Source: Pullulanibacillus camelliae (lineage in GTDB: Bacteria > Bacillota > Bacilli > Bacillales > Sporolactobacillaceae). From it: a stretch of 64,000 nt of DNA. The stretch is taken from NCBI RefSeq assembly GCF_014642655.1, contig NZ_BMIR01000003.1, positions 1 through 64,000 of the forward strand. The letters are read 5' to 3'. Shown here in pieces: positions 44,123-52,905 of the stretch; position 1 is the first letter of the stretch; each line of letters begins with the position of its first letter. The position numbers were made by a program, and so were the translations under genes. The notes beneath the pieces were generated by a model that saw only the letters and a program-made list of their open reading frames with translations, was not told where the DNA came from and made no database searches.

Positions 44123-44159
44123 ACTCCTTTGGGTCATAACCCTAAAGGAGTGTTTTTTT
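44123..44159 (+). terminator. Terminator of the surface-protein/sortase operon
   Basis: ACTCCTTTGGGT pairs with ACCCTAAAGGAGT (loop CATA), followed by GTTTTTTT. Confidence 0.92.
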
Positions 44160-44278
44160 ATGGCTCTATTATATATGTTGGGGTTCGAAAACAATTAAGC
44201 ATAAAAATACAGGCAAACTCCTCTATCTATTACACTTGAATTGATGAGAAACAAGAGAAAGATAGGAGTTGCGTGTAC

Positions 44279-45360
44279 ATGCATTTTAACATGAAATTAC
44301 CAGGATTAGAAGAAATGACGAAGATGACGCGGCTGATCTTTTGACGAATGACCCTGTTTTTACACAACCCATTGGAACAGAGGCGTTGGCCTCTCAACCG
44401 AGTTTATCTCACTTCTTTCATCGATTTGATGACCAATCAATTGAAGGATTAAATCAAGCCAATCAAGAGCTTCTAGACAAACTCCATCAACATAGAGGGC
44501 CAGAGGCACTCATCTTTGATTTGGATTCTACCCATGCCGATACATACGGTGAACAAGAAGAGGCACTTACAATAGCCATTACGGTACGGTTGGCTTTCAC
44601 CCTTTGGGAGCCTTTGGCGGCATGACAGGTTATTTTCTAAAAGCTCAGCTGCGTTCCGGGGAATGTCTATACTTCCAATGGCGTGGTGGACTTTGTGAAG
44701 CCACTTATTGCCCATTATAACTTTAAATTCCCGGCAACCCTACTTTTCTTGCGTGGGGACAGTGGCTTTGCCGTCCCCGCTTTGTACGATTTATGTGAAG
44801 CTGAATCGGTATTTTACGTCATTCGATTGAAATCCAACGCCAGTTTACAAAGTCTCGCAAAAGAGCTACACCCCAACACGATGCCATCCGATGTATCAAA
44901 GACGGAAATGCATTATGAAGAGATTGACTATCAAGCGTGGGCTAAACCGCGAAAGGTGATTGTCCAATCCGTTCGGCCGGCTGGCGAATTGTTTTTCACC
45001 CATTCTTTCTTTGTGACAAACCTGATGGATGCTTTTTCACCGAAGGCTATCGTCCGTGCTTATCAGAAAAGAGGAAAGATGGAAAATTACATCAAGGAAG
45101 TAAAAAATGGTTTTAACTTTGATAGAATGTGCAGCCATTCCTTCCAAGTTAATGAGGTAAGAATGATGCTTAAGCCTGCTGGCGTACAACCTAACGAACT
45201 GGCTTCGTACACTTTCCAGAGGGACAAAAGAATATGCAGATTCAAACGATACGGACAAGGATCATTAAAGTGGCCAGCAAATGAGTAAAGTCAGGTCGAT
45301 CATTGTACTTCAAGTTATCTTCCAGCTTTGTTTATCAAACATTTTTTGGGGACATACTAC
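44279..45360 (+). pseudogene. Decayed IS1380-family transposase
   Basis: The start MHFNMKLPGLEE is joined after a deletion, in another frame, to DLLTNDPVFTQPIG. DDE-region fragments typical of IS1380 follow: FDLDSTHADTYG, FHPLGAFGG (shifted frame, about 44570-44660), FLRGDSGFA, YQKRGKMENYIKE, then LSLLAYNLTNWLRTL in another frame from about 45165 and QTIRTRIIKVASK ended by TGA near 45285, with recognisable sequence to about 45360. Four or more lesions make it dead. Terminal inverted repeats were not identified. It borders the AT-rich island. Confidence 0.85.
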
Positions 45361-45379
45361 AGCACATTCAGAGGCTAAA

Positions 45380-45525
45380 ACTCGAGTGATTGGAGCGTAT
45401 GGCGGGAGACTCCTACGGAACAGCACGCGTCCGAAGACCCCGCACCAATCGTCTTTTGCGAGGGAGGAGGCTAAGGCCGTGCCCGTGGAAAGCGAGCATC
45501 CTGGAGCGGAAATCACCTACCCATG
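45380..45525 (-). repeat. Dispersed repeat, type A (inverted partial copy)
   Basis: Reverse-complement of the type A core: GGCGGGAGACTCCTACGG, then GTGGAAAGCGAGCATCCTGG and AGCGGAAATC. It lies directly after the dead transposase. The bases from 45526 to 45750 hold nothing recognisable. Confidence 0.7.
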
Positions 45526-45750
45526 CTATACCCAATTTTAACATTTATTTTCGCGCCAAGGGAAAAGTATGCCCAAAAACAGGTAGCTTTGTACTGTGCG
45601 ATTATTATAAATGCTTCGTCGCAGTGAATCTCTCAATATTATTTTCAAAAAAAGCTTGGCCTTGACTACAAATCCTATTTTTTTGGAGTATGAATAAATC
45701 AGGAGTAATTATTTTAACCAAATTAAGCTTTTGCATTGTGTGTGCTTCCT

Positions 45751-46863
45751 TCAAGAGGCGTTTTTCTTATAGGAAGGATTTGTTTGTAACTTTGATCTGA
45801 AAATAGCTTTTAACAATGGTGGTACCGCGATGAAAATAAACAGTGTTCGGAAAAGCTGATAACAGATGACAAAGGTTAGATTTGCATGAACCTCTTGAGC
45901 GATTATTCCCATTTGATCCATTCCACCAGGAGACAGACTTAAGAAGCTGGTTGCAGTGTCAACGGCGTGGAGTTTAGATAGTAACAGGCTCAGTCCTATT
46001 GAGCAAGCGATTAAGACAATACCGCTTAGGCATGCCAATAACATGAATCTAATCTTCAAATTATCAGGTTTTAACATGAGACCAATGTAGCTACCAATCA
46101 TTAGCTGGGAGGCATTAATGATGACTGTGGGCAGCGATGGCCCGGAAAAACCCGATAGATTGAGAAGGATCGTAGCAATCATAGGTCCCAGCAAAAAGGC
46201 TGTTGGGAATTTTATTGCCTTTCCGATGAGTGCGGCGAGGACACACACGAAGGCAAAAATAATAATATGAGGAAACAAATCTCCCCAATTTACTGCTGCA
46301 GCTTGAGTAACAGGTCCGGTTTGCTGGTGTTCGGAAGCACTGAAAAGCGGACTAAAGACGAGCATAGGGACGAAAAAGATAATCATCATAAGTCGTGAGA
46401 CCTGTAAAAATGTCACAACAGTAAGCTCGATACCTTTGAGCTCCTCTGCCAATGTAATCATTTGGCTAAGGCCACCAGGAATACTCCCCATCATGACAGT
46501 TGGAAAAGATACCTTGGATAATTTAGATATAACCCATGCTAGACCGCAGCTACAGACGAGGAGGAGTGTTGTGAATAATACCATTGAAGGGAACTGCTTG
46601 CCAATTTCCTTTAAAGTCTCCAATGTAAATGATAGTCCGACCATATAGCCGACGATAATCATCCCTGAGTCGCGTATCGCTCTTGGCCAATGGGGCTTAA
46701 TAGGTTTAGCGACCTTGGAGCCAATAAGGACAGCGATCATGGGTCCTAAGAGCCAAGGAATTGGGAGATGGATAATTTTAAAGATTAATCCGCCGACAAT
46801 AGCGAGAGCGCAAGTAAATAAAAGTTGCATCCATTTATTTTGGTTTAAGTTAGAAAGCATCAT
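45751..46863 (-). CDS. AbrB-family membrane permease (duplicated domain)
   Basis: 370 residues with about 11 helices in two homologous halves. Each half carries the family landmarks LLGPMIA and PGG (GSIPGGLSQM in the first, SLSPGGMDQMG in the second). This is the membrane AbrB family, unrelated to the DNA-binding AbrB; it is a putative transporter once called ammonia-monooxygenase-like. ATG 46863 has AGAAGTGA upstream; earlier in-frame starts have none. Substrate unknown. Confidence 0.86.
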   Translation of the reverse strand: MMLSNLNQNKWMQLLFTCALAIVGGLIFKIIHLPIPWLLGPMIAVLIGSKVAKPIKPHWPRAIRDSGMIIVGYMVGLSFTLETLKEIGKQFPSMVLFTTLLLVCSCGLAWVISKLSKVSFPTVMMGSIPGGLSQMITLAEELKGIELTVVTFLQVSRLMMIIFFVPMLVFSPLFSASEHQQTGPVTQAAAVNWGDLFPHIIIFAFVCVLAALIGKAIKFPTAFLLGPMIATILLNLSGFSGPSLPTVIINASQLMIGSYIGLMLKPDNLKIRFMLLACLSGIVLIACSIGLSLLLSKLHAVDTATSFLSLSPGGMDQMGIIAQEVHANLTFVICYQLFRTLFIFIAVPPLLKAIFRSKLQTNPSYKKNAS

Positions 46864-47001
46864 AAAATCACTTCTTTTCAAGTTCGAGTATTGTCTCGTT
46901 TTTTTAAACAACTCAGTCAAAAAAATCACACTATCTTTAGTATACTACTTAATAAAAGTCAGTGAAATGAAAACGAATAAATTGATGGGGAAGGGTCGTG
47001 A

Positions 47002-47112
47002 TTGGATGTAGAGGTTTTTGCTTTTATCTTCATTTTTTCTTTGCTGGTAATACCGTGCATTTACAGTGCTTATATACGGTACCGCTTTCCTTTAAGTAAG
47101 TATTCCTCTTAG
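47002..47112 (+). CDS. Possible 36-residue membrane peptide
   Basis: TTG 47002 with GGAAGGG about 6 bases upstream and TAG at 47110. The product has one hydrophobic helix (FAFIFIFSLLVIPCI) followed by a short basic/aromatic tail (YIRYRF). It resembles a single-span small membrane protein or the first helix of a truncated gene. Only the ribosome site and composition support it. Confidence 0.3.
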   Translation: MDVEVFAFIFIFSLLVIPCIYSAYIRYRFPLSKYSS

Positions 47113-47317
47113 TCTTAAACGTGTTCGAATGTATCCATTAATGGAGCTGGGTGCTGATCTTCTGAGGAAACAAACGGATATAGAACGGGACTGTGGGGGC
47201 GAAGTCATGGGGATTTGTGGATCATAGGTAAGAAAAATGCCGTCCTAGCTGTCCAAAACAGATGAGTAGCAAGGCGGCATCTTATTAATATTTAAGGACC
47301 TATTTTTTTGGTGTTAA

Positions 47318-47562
47318 TGGAGTGGATAGTGCACGCTTCCGCTCCAGGTAGCTCGCTTTCTGCGGGGGAGTGGTAAGCCTCCCTATGCTGCGCACTGCGG
47401 GGTCTTACCGATCTCCCACTTCCCACTGGACTCTAGCAGCGCATCATGAGTCAGCGGCGCTCCAATCCACTTGACTTTGCAATGAAGTCTCTTCCAAATA
47501 TGATGATGCTCTATACCTAGACAGGGACCGGGCGCACTTCAAAACTTTGCCCGGTTTTTCCT
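47318..47562 (+). repeat. Dispersed repeat, type A (copy 5)
   Basis: GGAGTGGATAGTGCACGC start as in copy 1, then CTCGCTTTCTGCGGGGGAGT, GGTAAG...CTTACCGATCTCCC, and the end GACCGGGCGC...GCCCGGTTTTTC. It lacks the GATCAGAAA leader. Confidence 0.8.
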
Positions 47563-47598
47563 ACTTCAGATGGAAAGGCAATCGGGGGATCTACCCTT

Positions 47599-48804
47599 CT
47601 AAAAATTTGCAACATTGCTATTTAAAAATGAGTGCAACACCTGTCCTAATCGCCTCATCCCCTCAATGATTTTCCGATCGGGCATATTAGAATAATTCAA
47701 TCTGAAGGTGTTTTCCTTTTTAAGATTAGGAAAGAAGGCTTGCCCTGGCACAAAAGCGACATCATTTTGTATGCAAACTTCAAAGACTTCACGTGAATTG
47801 ACCGACTCAGGAAGCTCTACCCAAATAAATAAACCACCTTCTGGAGAACTGTGGGTGACCTGCTTAGGGAAGAATCTGTCGATACAGTCAATCATGGTTT
47901 GCCGCCGATGGTGATAAACGGCTTTGATTTTTTCAATATGGGCATCAAGGTCAAATAACTCGATGTATTTTGCAGTGATTCTTTGAGCAAAACTATCGGT
48001 ATGCAAGTCTGCGGCTTGTTTGAAAGCGACATATTGCTTAATAAAATCCTCATGGGCGCAAATCCAGCCGAGACGAAGCCCAGGTGAGAAAATTTTAGAA
48101 AAAGTGCTAAGATAGATGACGCGCTCTTCCGTATCGAAATGCTTAATAGGAGGTAATGGCTCTCCTGCAAAGCGTATTGCGCCATAAGGATTATCTTCAA
48201 CAATAAGAACGTTGTATTGGTTCGCTAATGCGACCATTTTTTTTCGTCGTGAAAGGCTTAGGGTGCGGCCTGTTGGATTTTGAAAGTCGGGAATTGTGTA
48301 TATGAATTTGGCCTGTGGATTGGTTTGAAGAGCTTTCTCAAGCTTCTCCATGTTCATACCGTCCTCATCGGTTTCCACTTCCACGAAAGAAGCATTATAG
48401 ACTTTAAAGGCGTTAATCGCTGCTAGATAGGTAGGGCTTTCGCAGATGACCGTATCCTGTTCGTTGAGCAGTAATTTTCCAGTTAAGTCAAGCCCCTGCT
48501 GTGAGCCACTTATCATCAACAGATGATCAACAGTTGTATCAATGCCCATTTTTTTTAAGCGCGTAACGATCGCCTGCCTTAGTGGTGTATAGCCTTCTGT
48601 AGTGCTATATTGTAGCGCCTCTACTCCTGATTCTGTAAGAATAGCATCGCAAGCTACTTTAATGTCTTCGACAGGAAATAATTCAGGTGCCGGCAGACCG
48701 CCAGCAAAAGAAATGACCTCTGGTTTTTCGGTAACCTTCAATACTTCGCGAATCTCAGAAGTCCCAACAAAGTGTGTACGAGTGGATAATTTATCTGCAA
48801 ACAT
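47599..48804 (-). CDS. PLP-dependent aminotransferase, fold I (2-aminoadipate/LysN type)
   Basis: 401 residues. FAGGLPAPELFP near residue 35, YSTTEGYTPLR, NPTGR near 205, and the PLP-binding Lys in STFSKIFSPGLRLGW near 240 are visible. This subgroup takes branched, aromatic or 2-aminoadipate substrates with 2-oxoglutarate. ATG 48804 has GGGAGG upstream. It lies just downstream of a MocR regulator of the same fold on the same strand, with 32 bases between, so they likely form one operon. Confidence 0.88.
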   Translation of the reverse strand: MFADKLSTRTHFVGTSEIREVLKVTEKPEVISFAGGLPAPELFPVEDIKVACDAILTESGVEALQYSTTEGYTPLRQAIVTRLKKMGIDTTVDHLLMISGSQQGLDLTGKLLLNEQDTVICESPTYLAAINAFKVYNASFVEVETDEDGMNMEKLEKALQTNPQAKFIYTIPDFQNPTGRTLSLSRRKKMVALANQYNVLIVEDNPYGAIRFAGEPLPPIKHFDTEERVIYLSTFSKIFSPGLRLGWICAHEDFIKQYVAFKQAADLHTDSFAQRITAKYIELFDLDAHIEKIKAVYHHRRQTMIDCIDRFFPKQVTHSSPEGGLFIWVELPESVNSREVFEVCIQNDVAFVPGQAFFPNLKKENTFRLNYSNMPDRKIIEGMRRLGQVLHSFLNSNVANF

Positions 48805-48836
48805 ATGAAATCCTCCCATTTTTTCTTACCAGTGGA

Positions 48837-50336
48837 TTAGACAATTGGTGTTGATTCCTCTTTTATATTTCTGTTGTCGCTTTTTTGGTCGAGCTGTGCG
48901 ATTGCCTCCAGCAGGAGGCCTATTCCTTTTTTGATAGACTCTTGTGACACGTAAGTATAATTGAGTCTTATAAAATGCTCCCCTTCACTTTGTTGTGGGA
49001 AAAATAGGTTTCCTGGTAAGTAACTGACCCCTTTATCACGACATAAAGAAAAGAGTTCCTTCTGAGAAACAGAAGGCGGAATCCGACACCAAAGATAAAA
49101 ACCTCCCTGTGGAATATCTACAGGTATTAAGCCTTCTCCTTGTTCTATGACCGATAGCATCATATCTCGTCTCCCTTTATAAATGGGCAATAGCTGATGT
49201 AAATGCTGTTCCATGCCTTCCTCTCTTAGAAATTGATTCAGCACTAACTGAGCAGGTGTGTTCGCCTGAAGATCGGTTATTTGTTTTAATATTGCGAATT
49301 TTTTAAGGACAGGTTCTGGGGCTATTAGCCACCCCACTCGCATGCCTGGAAACAACACCTTAGAAAATGTGCTTAAATATATGACGTAGCCATGGCGATC
49401 AAGGGCATGAAGAGCTAACGGTTTATCATTAGAAAAATACAGTTCACCATAAGGGTCGTCCTCTAAAATTGGCACTTGAAATTTGTAAGCAAGATTAAGT
49501 AATGCCAATCTCCTTTCCATACTCATTACAGTACCTGTAGGGTTATGAAAGGTCGGAATCGTGTAGATAAATTTAGGCTTATATCGTGCAAGCTGTGCTT
49601 CGAGAATATCTGTCCGTAATCCATGTCGATCTAAGGGAATACCGATGATTTTTGCGCCTGCTGCCTTAAAGCATTGAATAGCCTGTAGAAATGTCGGCTC
49701 CTCGACAATCACTGCATCACCAGGAGAAAGAAAGGTGCGTGCGGTAAAATCGATACCTTGCATGGAGCCTGAAAGAATCATGATATCCTTAGGGGAAGCG
49801 GATATGCCGCGTACAGACATCCATTGGCTTAAGCGCTCCCTAAGTGGATAGTAACCTTCCACAGCAGTAAAATTAAGGCGTTCAGCTTGATTGAGATTCT
49901 TTTGCATACCTTCGATTTGTTGGAGAGGAAACAGGCTTGGGTCGCCTATTCCAGCAGCAAATGAAATCACGTCATGCTGATGACTGGTATTCATTGGATC
50001 GCTCACTGTGTCATTAATGTCGTTTATTTTCTTTTCGAATAGTGGATGCCACGATAATGGAAACACATGGCTTTCTTCATGGGTTTTCTCGGGCTCTGAT
50101 TTTTCAGCGACAATGGTTCCCTTCCCGCGATAGGAAACCACCAATCCCAATGCTTTGAGCTCGTCGTAGGCTTTAATGACTGTACTTCGACTGACATCGT
50201 TTATATTTGCGAAGCGTCGTTCGGGTGGAAGAATAAATCCAGCCGGGAGTTTTCCAGAAAGTATTTGCTCCTTCAACGCATCTTTAATTTGAATGTAGAC
50301 GGGGGTGGATGCGTGCTTATTGATGGCTAAACGCAT
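48837..50336 (-). CDS. MocR-type regulator (GntR helix-turn-helix fused to aminotransferase)
   Basis: 499 residues. The N-terminal GntR winged helix (RRFANINDVSRSTVIKAYDELK, about 42-63) is joined to a fold-I aminotransferase domain from about 110, with NPTGTVMS and the PLP Lys in STFSKVLFPGMRVGW. The domain senses PLP or amino compounds rather than catalysing. It probably controls the aminotransferase behind it. AAGGAG precedes ATG 50336. The two aminotransferase domains are similar, so the enzyme gene may have arisen from a shared ancestor. Confidence 0.88.
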   Translation of the reverse strand: MRLAINKHASTPVYIQIKDALKEQILSGKLPAGFILPPERRFANINDVSRSTVIKAYDELKALGLVVSYRGKGTIVAEKSEPEKTHEESHVFPLSWHPLFEKKINDINDTVSDPMNTSHQHDVISFAAGIGDPSLFPLQQIEGMQKNLNQAERLNFTAVEGYYPLRERLSQWMSVRGISASPKDIMILSGSMQGIDFTARTFLSPGDAVIVEEPTFLQAIQCFKAAGAKIIGIPLDRHGLRTDILEAQLARYKPKFIYTIPTFHNPTGTVMSMERRLALLNLAYKFQVPILEDDPYGELYFSNDKPLALHALDRHGYVIYLSTFSKVLFPGMRVGWLIAPEPVLKKFAILKQITDLQANTPAQLVLNQFLREEGMEQHLHQLLPIYKGRRDMMLSVIEQGEGLIPVDIPQGGFYLWCRIPPSVSQKELFSLCRDKGVSYLPGNLFFPQQSEGEHFIRLNYTYVSQESIKKGIGLLLEAIAQLDQKSDNRNIKEESTPIV

Positions 50337-50559
50337 TGTATAATCTCCTTGAATATTCGCTTATTTCAAAAAATGTTATTCCCATCATACCATCGTTTTT
50401 TAATTTTAAAATAGCCAATTGGTTATATCCTTTGCAGTCCAATTTGATATGTGCACTTCTAGAAAGGGCTAGGACAAGACGAAAAGAGGGACGTGACGAT
50501 TGATTCATGAGATTTTAAAAGAAGCAGGCTAGAATACAGGTAACGAAATTAAAATAAAG

Positions 50560-50790
50560 AGATGAAAGCGAGAATAGGTCGAGCGGTACTTCACGAGTTA
50601 ACGCCCGAGTTGTTCCGAGGAAGCTGACGAGAAAGTGTGTCTAGTAGACGCAGGAACAGGGGATTTTGAACGGGGCGCTTCTTAATTCCATTGAAAAAGC
50701 CAAATGCATTCGATGAGGCACTGTGAATGCATTCGACTTCTTTATGCGCAGAAAACCTTCTGCTCTAACCCGTGCTTTCTAAAATATTAT
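50560..50790 (-). repeat. Dispersed repeat, type B (inverted copy)
   Basis: Inverted core TTGTTCCGAGGAAGCTGACG and GACGCAGGAACAGGGGATT, followed by the hairpin AATGCATTC (50703) / GAATGCATT (50725) and a CCTTCTGCTCTAACCC tail. The order is the mirror of the 15540 copy, so hairpin and core move together. The remaining bases up to 50866 include TTAACGTTAACGTTAG at 50821. Confidence 0.65.
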
Positions 50791-50866
50791 TGAGGCGAAT
50801 GAAGGCGTATGGAGAAGAAATTAACGTTAACGTTAGAGGAGTAGATGACAGCCAGACAGCAGTGCT

Positions 50867-51172
50867 TTAAAAATGATTGGGATGTCCTTTAGAGGGATTG
50901 ACGATGTCAAATCCTTCTTCTGGCACATAGAAGAATTGAATCCAAACGCCATCTAAAAACTCCTTATCCCGAGTATCTAGGAGGACGTCAATGCCTTTAT
51001 CCGTATGCACGATTTCATCATGTTCTGTGGGTGTCCCGAAGGTGAGCGCATAATGGGCATGGTTTCCATGATTTTCCGTTACAATGACACGAAGCATCTG
51101 TCCCCTTGCTTCTTCGCTTGCTAGCATTTCCTTCATGATTTTAGCCGCGTTACGATTAATTTTACATTTCAT
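50867..51172 (-). CDS. HesB-like protein lacking Fe-S cysteines
   Basis: 101 residues with the HesB/IscA beta-fold (INRNAAKIMKEMLASEEARG, then VLLDTRDKEFLDGVWIQF). The three family cysteines are absent; the only Cys is at residue 3. A His-rich loop NHGNHAHYAL occupies the place of the first Cys motif. It may bind another metal or have lost Fe-S function. It is monocistronic between a repeat and the mannoside regulator. Confidence 0.75.
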   Translation of the reverse strand: MKCKINRNAAKIMKEMLASEEARGQMLRVIVTENHGNHAHYALTFGTPTEHDEIVHTDKGIDVLLDTRDKEFLDGVWIQFFYVPEEGFDIVNPSKGHPNHF

Positions 51173-51300
51173 TGATATAATCTCCTATTTTATAAAGGTC
51201 GTGTGCTTTTATTATCACATATTTACCAAAGAAAATCCTGTTTATAGGCTTGTGATGCTCCGCAAGAAGTGGGGTATCTCGCGCAGGACAGAAGCATCAT

Positions 51301-52443
51301 TTAGCTTTTGAGAGAGGGTTTAGCCGTCGTATCCCCAATAACCAAAGAGGCGTCGATTAGGAAAGAAGCGTTCTTCACTTTGTTGTTTATCGAATCAAGT
51401 AATAGTGAGACCGCTTTTTGGGCTAAATGCTTTTCGTTTTGTTGCACATGTGTGAATTTGACCACCTGCTCAAGTTTAAACTCAGGTGAATCATAGCAAA
51501 GAATTGAAATGTCTTCAGGTATGCGGTAATTTAATGCGTTGAGAACTTGATAAAGCAATGTAGCAGGGTAGTACTCTGTCACAAAAAAAGCGGTTGTTTC
51601 TGGATGTTGAGATAAATAATTTTGGACGTGCTGCTTCATAGCCTCTCTTTCTGCTTCAATAGATTCACTATTTTGAAAGGCGTTTTCAGATACTAAGATA
51701 ATATCTTCATTAGGATTAAAAGAAGCCCCTTTTTCGGAAAGTAGGTTTGCTGCTGTTGAGACTCTCTCTTTAATCGATGAATCAAATTCTGGACTTTTTG
51801 AGCATATGCCGATCTTTTGATGGCCTAAAGTAAGTAGATAGTTTAGGGCCTCTTTCGTCGCTGCATTATTATCTGAAATGACATAGTTGGTTTCAATGTC
51901 CTGGATATATCGATCCAATAACACGACTGGCACCTTATCAATGACCAACTTTAATATTTCTTCACCAATGTATTTTCCAGATGCAGGCCAAATAATCAAG
52001 CCCGAAATCGGCAAATTTCTTATCTCTTTTATCGCAATGGCCTCATGATACTGATTATCCTCTGTGCCACTATAGATGAGATGGAGCCCATTTTTTTTGA
52101 GTTCTTTTCCAATTTCAGGAAGGATTTGTGTGCCGAAGCAAGGTGTCACCTCCGGAAGAATGACCCCTATTAAAGGGGTATCATTTGAGATAGTGCCATC
52201 AGAAACCGTCGTGTTTTTATTTTCAGTCACATAAGAGCCTCTTCCGGGGTGGCGGACGATGAAGTTTTGCTGAACAAGAGTTTCCAGTGCTTTCCTTGCA
52301 GTGACGCGACTCACGTTATAGGCTTCCATTAAATCATTTTCGGTAGGGAGTTTATCTCCGACTTCGTAGACGTTGTTTAAGATTTTTTCTTTTAGATCGT
52401 TACTTATTTGTAAGTAAATCGCGTTATTCTTTTGGCTTGTCAT
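51301..52443 (-). CDS. GntR/LacI-hybrid sugar regulator (AraR-like architecture)
   Basis: 380 residues. The N-terminal GntR winged helix (MEAYNVSRVTARKALETLVQ, about 38-58) is joined to a periplasmic-binding-protein-like effector domain (LIGVILPEV, VPVVLLDRY, HQKIGIC). B. subtilis AraR has the same layout and responds to arabinose. ATG 52443 has TTGGAGG five bases upstream. It is divergent from the alpha-mannoside operon and should repress it until the sugar binds. Confidence 0.88.
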   Translation of the reverse strand: MTSQKNNAIYLQISNDLKEKILNNVYEVGDKLPTENDLMEAYNVSRVTARKALETLVQQNFIVRHPGRGSYVTENKNTTVSDGTISNDTPLIGVILPEVTPCFGTQILPEIGKELKKNGLHLIYSGTEDNQYHEAIAIKEIRNLPISGLIIWPASGKYIGEEILKLVIDKVPVVLLDRYIQDIETNYVISDNNAATKEALNYLLTLGHQKIGICSKSPEFDSSIKERVSTAANLLSEKGASFNPNEDIILVSENAFQNSESIEAEREAMKQHVQNYLSQHPETTAFFVTEYYPATLLYQVLNALNYRIPEDISILCYDSPEFKLEQVVKFTHVQQNEKHLAQKAVSLLLDSINNKVKNASFLIDASLVIGDTTAKPSLKS

Positions 52444-52905
52444 TGTAACCTCCAAAACTTTATATTAAGAATCGATTAATTGTTACATTTATTATAACAT
52501 ATATTCGTCGAATTGCCACGCCTTTAACTGCGTGAATAAGAGATACGTTGTCCGAAAAAAATAGCCTTCTTATAAGACATGCATTCTATAGTTAATGTAT
52601 TTAAATGTATTATTGTATGTGTTTTTAGAAGATATTTATATTAATTAATACATTTATATAGACTAAATAAGTTTTTTGTATTATATTTGTATTGTGTAAA
52701 TTGAAACGCTTACAAAAAGAGTGCGAAGGAGGAATGATAGGACGGCTCGATAGTATCTTTGGCATAAAATCGCCAGTCTGTAACTAAACCATAGAGGCAA
52801 TCGGAAGCTTTATTGAAAACACTTCAAAAAAAACAAAGGTGGATAAACGCCAAACTGTTGTGATGTCCTTTTAGTGTTCAAAAATTAGTAAGGGAGAGAA
52901 AAATA
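52444..52905 (+). promoter_or_regulatory. Control region between the regulator and the mannoside operon
   Basis: Several TGTATT/AATACA elements (about 52590-52695) lie in an AT-rich stretch and may be sites of the hybrid regulator. TTGAAACGCTTACA at 52701-52714 agrees with the catabolite-response (cre) consensus at 12 of 14 positions, suggesting CcpA control. A TTGAA-AACAC-TTCAA dyad lies near 52811. The exact promoter was not assigned. Confidence 0.45.

Noticed and set aside
45281-45541. Arg/Pro-rich open frames over 45.3-45.6 kb
   Set aside because: They run through the inverted type A repeat and the transposase remnant.
50821-50836. TTAACGTTAACGTTAG as a third MerR-type operator
   Set aside because: Only the ACGTTAACGT core is shared with the 13.2 kb repeats and no gene start lies nearby in a fitting direction; noted but not called.
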